Part shown: positions 59,272 to 64,000 of the stretch, one piece after another
Layout: each line of letters starts with the position of its first letter
Numbering within the stretch: position 1 is the stretch's first letter
Assembly: GCA_041685115.1 (NCBI GenBank)
Contig: JAWLGK010000004.1
Span: 122,506 to 186,505 of the forward strand
Source: JALOAT01 sp041685115
Lineage (GTDB): Bacteria; Pseudomonadota; Gammaproteobacteria; Thiohalomonadales; Thiohalomonadaceae
Length of the DNA stretch: 64,000 bases
Direction: 5' to 3'
Program-made: the position numbers and the translations under genes
Notes under the pieces: model-generated
The model's input: the letters and a program-made list of their open reading frames with translations, nothing else
What the model was told of the DNA's origin: nothing
Database searches by the model: none

Positions 59272-61644
59272 GTGGGCGAGTATGTAATCTGGTTTGACTC
59301 ACTCGGCATGGAAGACGTAAACCGCGTCGGTGGCAAGAATGCATCCCTCGGCGAGATGATCAGCGGTCTCTCGTCGGCCGGTGTGCGCGTGCCCAACGGT
59401 TTCGCCACCACGGCCTTCGCATTCCGCGAGTTTCTGCGTCACAACTCGCTCGCCGAACGCGTCAACAGCCTGCTCGCGCGTCTGGATGTCGATGACATCA
59501 ACGCGCTCAAGGAAGCCGGCGCCACCATCCGCCAGTGGATCATCGAGACGCCGTTCCCTGAGGAACTGCAGCAGGCCATCACTGCGGCTTACCGCCGTCT
59601 TGAGCAGGAAAGCGGCGCGGACGTCGCTTTCGCGGTGCGTTCCTCCGCCACGGCGGAAGACCTGCCCGATGCATCTTTCGCCGGCCAGCAGGAGACCTAT
59701 CTGAACGTACACGGCCTTGAAAACGTGCTCACGGCCGTGCACCACGTGTTCGCCTCGCTCTACAACGACCGCGCCATCGCCTATCGCGTGCACAAGAACT
59801 TCGAGCACAGCGAAGTGGCCCTGTCCGCCGGCGTGCAGCGTATGGTGCGCAGCGACATCGGCGCGAGCGGCGTGATGTTCACCCTCGACACCGAGTCCGG
59901 CTTCCGCGATGCGGTGTTCATCACCGGCTCCTACGGCCTCGGCGAGACCGTGGTGCAGGGCGCGGTGAACCCGGACGAGTTTTACGTCTACAAGCCCAAT
60001 ATCGCCGCCGGTCGGCCGGCCATCTTGCGCCGCCATCTCGGCGAGAAGGCCATCAAGATGATCTACAGCGCCGACAAGGCGCACGGCCGCACCATTCAGA
60101 CCGTGGACGTGGCCGAGGCCGATCGCGTGAAGTTCTGCATCACCGACGAACAGGTGCAGGACCTGGCGCGCCAGGCCATGATCATCGAAAAGCACTACGG
60201 CCGCCCCATGGACATCGAATGGGCCATGGACGGTAACGACGGCCAGCTTTACATCGTGCAGGCCCGCCCCGAGACCGTGGAAAGCCGCACCGAAGGCCAG
60301 ACCATCGATCGCTTCAAGCTCAAGGAAACCGGCAAGGTGCTGGTCACCGGCCGCGCCATCGGTCAGCGCATGGGCGCCGGCCCGGTGCGCCTCATCACCG
60401 ATCCCAGCCAGATGGAACGCGTGCAGGTCGGCGACGTGCTGGTCACCGACATGACCGACCCCGATTGGGAACCGATCATGAAGCGCGCCTCCGCCATCGT
60501 CACCAACCGCGGCGGCCGCACCTGCCACGCGGCCATCATCGCGCGTGAGATGGGCATCCCCGCCGTGGTGGGCTGCGGCGATGCCACCGAGCGCCTGACC
60601 GACGGTCAGGACGTGACCGTATCCTGCGCCGAAGGCGATACCGGGCGCGTCTACGAAGGCAAGCTCGCCTTCGACGTGGTGCGCACCAACGCCAAGGAGA
60701 TGCCCAAGCTCGACGTGAAGGTGATGATGAACGTGGGCAACCCCACCCGCGCCTTCCAGTTCGCCAACATCCCCAACGCGGGCGTCGGCCTGGCGCGTCT
60801 GGAGTTCATCATCAACACCATGATCGGCGTGCATCCCCGCGCCCTGCTCGAATTCGACAAGCAGTCGCCGGAGATCCAGGACGCCATCCGCCGCAAGATG
60901 GCCGGCTACGCCGATCCGGTGAGCTTCTACGTGGAGAAGCTGGTGGAAGGCGTCGGCACCCTGGCGGCCAGCTTCGCGCCCGGCCCGGTCATCGTGCGCC
61001 TGTCGGACTTCAAGTCCAACGAGTACGCCAATTTGCTGGCCGGTCCCAACTACGAGCCCCATGAAGAGAACCCGATGCTCGGCTTCCGCGGCACGGCGCG
61101 CTACATCTCCGAGGCGTTCCGCCCCTGCTTCGAGTTGGAGTGCCGCGCCATCCGCAAGGTGCGCGAGGAGATGGGCCTCACCAACGTGGAAGTGATGGTG
61201 CCCTTCTGTCGTACGCTGAAGGAGGCCAAGCAGGTGGTCGAGCTGCTGGCTGAAAACGGCCTGAAGCGCGGCGAGAACGGCCTGCGCGTCATCATGATGT
61301 GCGAGCTGCCGTCCAACGCCGTGCTGGCCGAGGAGTTCCTCGAATACTTCGACGGCTTCTCCATCGGCTCCAACGACCTGACCCAGCTCACCCTGGGCCT
61401 GGACCGCGACTCGGGCCTGGTGGCCGGCTCCTTCGACGAGCGCGACCCCGCCGTGAAGAAGATGCTGGGCATGGCCATCGCGGCCTGCCGTAAGCATGGC
61501 AAGTACGTCGGCATCTGCGGCCAGGGCCCATCCGACTACCCGGACCTGGCCCAGTGGCTCATGGAACAGGGCATCAGCAGCATCTCGCTGAACCCCGACA
61601 CCGTGGTCGATACCTGGCTGCAACTGGCCGGCAAGTCGGTCTAA
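59272..61644 (+). CDS. ppsA: Phosphoenolpyruvate synthase
   Basis: PpsA makes PEP from pyruvate and ATP (yielding AMP and phosphate), the gluconeogenic step. The 790-residue protein has WFDSLGMEDVNRVGGKNASLGEM at the N-terminal ATP-grasp region, the swivel catalytic His in GGRTCHAAIIAREMG near residue 420, and the C-terminal PEP-binding domain with IGSNDLTQLTLGLDRDSG and CGQGPSDYPD. GTG 59272 has AAGGGG 8 bp upstream; a GTG at 59263 is also in frame. It is followed by a terminator and ppsR. Confidence 0.96.
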   Translation: MGEYVIWFDSLGMEDVNRVGGKNASLGEMISGLSSAGVRVPNGFATTAFAFREFLRHNSLAERVNSLLARLDVDDINALKEAGATIRQWIIETPFPEELQQAITAAYRRLEQESGADVAFAVRSSATAEDLPDASFAGQQETYLNVHGLENVLTAVHHVFASLYNDRAIAYRVHKNFEHSEVALSAGVQRMVRSDIGASGVMFTLDTESGFRDAVFITGSYGLGETVVQGAVNPDEFYVYKPNIAAGRPAILRRHLGEKAIKMIYSADKAHGRTIQTVDVAEADRVKFCITDEQVQDLARQAMIIEKHYGRPMDIEWAMDGNDGQLYIVQARPETVESRTEGQTIDRFKLKETGKVLVTGRAIGQRMGAGPVRLITDPSQMERVQVGDVLVTDMTDPDWEPIMKRASAIVTNRGGRTCHAAIIAREMGIPAVVGCGDATERLTDGQDVTVSCAEGDTGRVYEGKLAFDVVRTNAKEMPKLDVKVMMNVGNPTRAFQFANIPNAGVGLARLEFIINTMIGVHPRALLEFDKQSPEIQDAIRRKMAGYADPVSFYVEKLVEGVGTLAASFAPGPVIVRLSDFKSNEYANLLAGPNYEPHEENPMLGFRGTARYISEAFRPCFELECRAIRKVREEMGLTNVEVMVPFCRTLKEAKQVVELLAENGLKRGENGLRVIMMCELPSNAVLAEEFLEYFDGFSIGSNDLTQLTLGLDRDSGLVAGSFDERDPAVKKMLGMAIAACRKHGKYVGICGQGPSDYPDLAQWLMEQGISSISLNPDTVVDTWLQLAGKSV

Positions 61645-61656
61645 GCAACACAACCC

Positions 61657-61686
61657 GAAGGGCGGCGCAAGCCGCCCTTCCTTTTT
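61657..61686 (+). terminator. Rho-independent terminator of ppsA
   Basis: A perfect 10-bp stem GAAGGGCGGC/GCCGCCCTTC with a GCAA tetraloop (61657-61680) is followed by a T run (61682-61686), 12 bp past the ppsA stop. Confidence 0.93.
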
Positions 61687-61694
61687 GCGCCTAC

Positions 61695-62117
61695 GCCCGC
61701 AAATGAACGCAAGCGGACGAAGACGAAAGAGAAAAGCTTAACCACGGGGGACACGGGGAACACGGGGGGAAATCGATTTTTTGCAGGAGCGGCCTCAGGC
61801 CGCTCCTACAGGTCTGTCTCTTGGTCACATTTCGACGTTGTAGCCAGCCCTTCTTGCTCCCTCTCCCTCCGGGAGAGGGCGGGGAGAGGGGATCAATTCA
61901 GGCGCGACTGTTGGTTTCTTGATCCCCTCATCCTGTCCTTCGGCAATTCGCTTTGCGCTCGTCTCCCGGAGGGAGAAGGGACGCAAGGTTCTGTCTCTCC
62001 TGGAAATGATGCGCAAGAGACAGCCTACAGGTAGGGGTAACCGTTGATGGATTCCCCCCCGTGTTCCCCGTGGTTAATGCTTTTTGCCTTTACCTCCACT
62101 GGCGTTCATTTGCGGGC
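61695..62117. repeat. Composite nested inverted-repeat element between ppsA and ppsR
   Basis: The 500-bp ppsA-ppsR gap holds no gene. Its outer arms are a 16-bp exact inverted pair (61695-61710 and 62102-62117). Next inside come ACCACGGGG-rich arms (61738-61771 versus 62052-62076, with a small length difference). The middle has a REP-like hairpin (AGGAGCGGCC/GGCCGCTCCT, 61785-61807) and CCCTCTCC-type units at 61857-61985 that also occur near 43840-44085. The structure separates ppsR from ppsA transcription. Confidence 0.75.
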
Positions 62118-62144
62118 TTTTCCGACTCCTGAGATACTGCGGCC

Positions 62145-62984
62145 ATGAACGGCAACACTCCTGTTTCCAGCAAACGCTCCGTATTTTTTGTCTCCGACGG
62201 CACCGGCATCACGGCCGAGACCCTTGGCCGCAGCCTCTTGACGCAGTTCGAGGGGATTCTTTTTCAGAAGACCCGCCTGCCCTTCGTCGACAACCCCGAA
62301 AAGGCCAGGATGGCGGTCGAGCGTATCAACCTGGCCGCTCAGGGCGACAGTGCGCGGCCGCTGGTGTTCTCCACATTGATCAATCGCGAAGTACGCGACA
62401 TCGTGGCGCGCAGCAACGGCCTGGTGATCGAATTCTTCGATACCTTCACGGGGACCCTCGAAGCGGAACTGGGGGTGGGCGCATCCCGCGTGACCGGCCG
62501 CTCCCACGGCATCGGCAGCTACGATGCCTACACCGCGCGCATCGGCGCACTCAACTTCGCCCTGAACAACGACGACGGCGCCACGACGCGCAACTATGCC
62601 ATGGCCGATGTCATCGTCACCGGCGTCTCCCGTTGCGGCAAAACGCCCACCTCGCTGTACCTGGCGCTGCAATACGGTATCCACGCAGCCAACTACCCGA
62701 TCACCGAAGAAGACCTGGGAAGCTCACGCCTGCCGACCGCCCTTCAACCCTATCGTGACAAGCTGTTCGGCCTGACCATCGACCCGGAGCGGCTGCAACA
62801 GATCCGCAGCGAGCGCCGCCCCGACAGCCGCTACGCCACGCTCGCCCAATGCAGGATGGAAGTGGCGGCGGTCGAGGAGATCTACGCGCGGGAACACGTG
62901 CGGTTCCTGAACACCACCACCATGTCCGTGGAAGAGATCGCCGCCTCCATCATCCTCCAGGCGGGACTGAAACGGCGGTTGTAA
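62145..62984 (+). CDS. ppsR: PEP synthase regulatory protein (DUF299 kinase/phosphorylase)
   Basis: PpsR inactivates PEP synthase by ADP-dependent phosphorylation of a Thr and reactivates it by Pi-dependent removal. The 279-residue protein has the opening SVFFVSDGTGITAETLGRSL, the P-loop GVSRCGKTPTSLYLA near residue 163, and KLFGLTIDPERLQQIR, which match the family. It is separate from ppsA by the composite repeat but on the same strand, and in many genomes the pair is adjacent or divergent. Confidence 0.95.
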   Translation: MNGNTPVSSKRSVFFVSDGTGITAETLGRSLLTQFEGILFQKTRLPFVDNPEKARMAVERINLAAQGDSARPLVFSTLINREVRDIVARSNGLVIEFFDTFTGTLEAELGVGASRVTGRSHGIGSYDAYTARIGALNFALNNDDGATTRNYAMADVIVTGVSRCGKTPTSLYLALQYGIHAANYPITEEDLGSSRLPTALQPYRDKLFGLTIDPERLQQIRSERRPDSRYATLAQCRMEVAAVEEIYAREHVRFLNTTTMSVEEIAASIILQAGLKRRL

Positions 62985-63014
62985 TTCTTCGCACCGCCGT
63001 ATCTTCCTCGTTGA

Positions 63015-63096
63015 CCGGATGGAGCGCAGCGGAATCCGGGAGTCCACAAGCCGTTGGAATCAAGACCCGGATTCCGCAATGCTTCATCCGGGCTAC
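63015..63096. repeat. CCGGATGGAGCG / CCCGGATTCCG repeat pair
   Basis: Two related inverted units, CCGGATGGAGCGCAGCGGAA with flanks (63015-63040) and its relative (63066-63096), fill the gap after ppsR. The second, read in reverse, matches GTAGCCCGG...GGAACCCGGG at 20301-20332. These belong to a common proteobacterial intergenic repeat type. Confidence 0.75.
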
Positions 63097-64000
63097 GTCA
63101 CTTCTATCAACGAATAGAGGACTTCGATGAGGTCGTCGGACGAGGCGACCACAGGGGTGGCCATGTCGAGCAGGTTTTCCTTCGTTTCCTCCCCCGCTTC
63201 GTCCTTGCTCACCCGGTTGATTTCGTCGATTTCCAGGCTCAGGCGGCTGAACTGGTATTCGGGCCGGTAGTGCCAGGCATAGGCCGGCAGGGGTTTGGTG
63301 GGCTCGATGGCGTCCGGGTCTTCCTGCTTCTCGCGCTTGAGGTCGCGGTAGGCGTTGTATTCCTGCCAGTGGCTGTCTTCGTCGTACAGCGGGGTGAGGA
63401 ACGGCGTGAGATAGCCCGGACGGCTGTCCAGGGGCGCGGCGGCTGTGCCGGTATCGAAGCTCGGGCCTTCGTTGAACTGGGTACCGCTCACGTGGATGTA
63501 GTAGTGCTCGGGCCGGGACGGGTTGTCCTTGAAATGCAGCACCTGCTTCTGCAGGCCGGGGCCGATCGGGAAGTTGGCCAGGTCGCCGCCCTGCACGCCG
63601 CCGTCGGTGGCGGGGGCCAGGGTGTTTTCCGCCACCACTTTGGCCAGTCGGCCGGTGAGGCCGTATTGTCTGCCTTCGGCCGCGCCCAGCCCTTCCGGCA
63701 AGGGCCGCCCGTCGTGGTCCAGCCATTCGGTGTAGACGGTCACCTGCGCATCGGAGGTGAGGCTGGCGCCCTCGGCACCGACCAGGGACTGGCGTCCCTC
63801 CCCCTGGGTCAGCCCCTGCTCGACCTCGTATTCGCGCTCGGCCCACCCGCAGGTGGGGTGGGCGCATCACCAGCGCCGGCACCGGGAAGCTGAGCAGGCC
63901 CCCTTGGCTGGCGTCGGAGAGTTGCACCCGCTGGCTGCCCACGTAGCCCGTGTTGCGGTTGATGGCGATGAGCCGCACCCATTCGCCCGATTTGAGGTGG
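63093..64000 (-). pseudogene. Partial, frameshifted gene of unknown function
   Basis: The gene enters from the right edge. Two frames on the minus strand make up one protein-like reading. The first, seen from 64000 to about 63860 (HLKSGEWVRLIAINRNTGYVG, then ...LLSFPVPALVMRPPHLR), and the second, from about 63866 to the stop at 63093 (AEREYEVEQGLTQGEG... to ...VLYSLIEVT), switch in the GC-rich CCCACCCGCAGGTGGGGTGGG region (63842-63862). The second part is 216+ residues with SRLSLEIDEINRVSKDEAGEE near its end. A single-base error or a true frameshift would explain it. I recognise no family. It has no start in this window. Confidence 0.6.

Noticed and set aside
59299..61653. 784-codon open frame opposite ppsA
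   Set aside because: Shadow of ppsA with the same low-complexity antisense composition; no family resemblance.

Overview
The window is a high-GC, gene-dense chromosomal segment of a gammaproteobacterium. The main evidence is gene order. The block lolA-ftsK-(ald)-trxB ... aat-bpt-infA-clpA-clpS-icd, followed by rluE-nudJ-mnmA-hflD, matches the arrangement in Pseudomonas and (with cydDC in place of some genes) E. coli. CpxRA-like, UbiUVT and PpsA/PpsR proteins fit the same placement. Long inverted-repeat intergenic elements and the Rnf/pyruvate:ferredoxin oxidoreductase/UbiUVT gene set suggest a free-living facultative or strict anaerobe, perhaps of the Chromatiales/Ectothiorhodospiraceae type; that last point is inference. 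I saw no tRNA, rRNA, CRISPR array, insertion sequence or prophage.

Layout. 1-10 kb: lipoprotein transport and chromosome segregation (lolA, ftsK), alanine dehydrogenase, thioredoxin reductase, an LTA-synthase-like membrane sulfatase that probably starts at CTG, a FemAB/GNAT-like protein, and the N-degron transferases aat and bpt with infA. 10-20 kb: clpA/clpS, icd, a large GGDEF-EAL sensor, and the rluE-nudJ-mnmA-hflD operon. 20-30 kb: a 550-bp palindromic repeat element, small housekeeping or stress genes, an unrecognised phosphoribosyltransferase-kinase fusion translationally coupled to a HisB/GmhB-type phosphatase, a second diguanylate cyclase, a short cis-prenyltransferase and a CpxRA-like two-component pair. 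30-38 kb: a NosL / TAT-NosL-like / SafE-like / TlpA operon without nosZ, a FeoB-like transporter with a degenerate G domain, an AroB-like fragment, and small genes. 38-42 kb: MrfA helicase and MrfB exonuclease (DNA repair) divergent from a LexA-type repressor, with a GAAC-N7-GAAC site between them. 42-46.5 kb: ubiU, ubiV, ubiT (oxygen-independent ubiquinone synthesis) with a well-placed FNR-type promoter, next to a MenA/UbiA prenyltransferase. 47-63 kb: a CysB-family regulator divergent from rnfB - nifJ-type pyruvate:ferredoxin oxidoreductase - rnfCDGEA - a 59-residue Cys-rich membrane protein - ppsA - ppsR. The right edge carries a partial, frameshifted gene of unknown function.

How the genes work together. 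Aat, Bpt, ClpS and ClpA are the substrate-marking and delivery arm of N-degron proteolysis. UbiUVT make ubiquinone without oxygen. Rnf, the oxidoreductase and PEP synthase (with its regulator) link the ion gradient, ferredoxin, pyruvate and PEP, and could work together either to oxidise pyruvate or to assimilate acetyl-CoA. The most noteworthy items are the rnf/oxidoreductase cluster with its small Cys-rich protein, the PRTase-kinase/HAD pair, the lexA-mrfAB divergon and the FNR promoter of ubiU.
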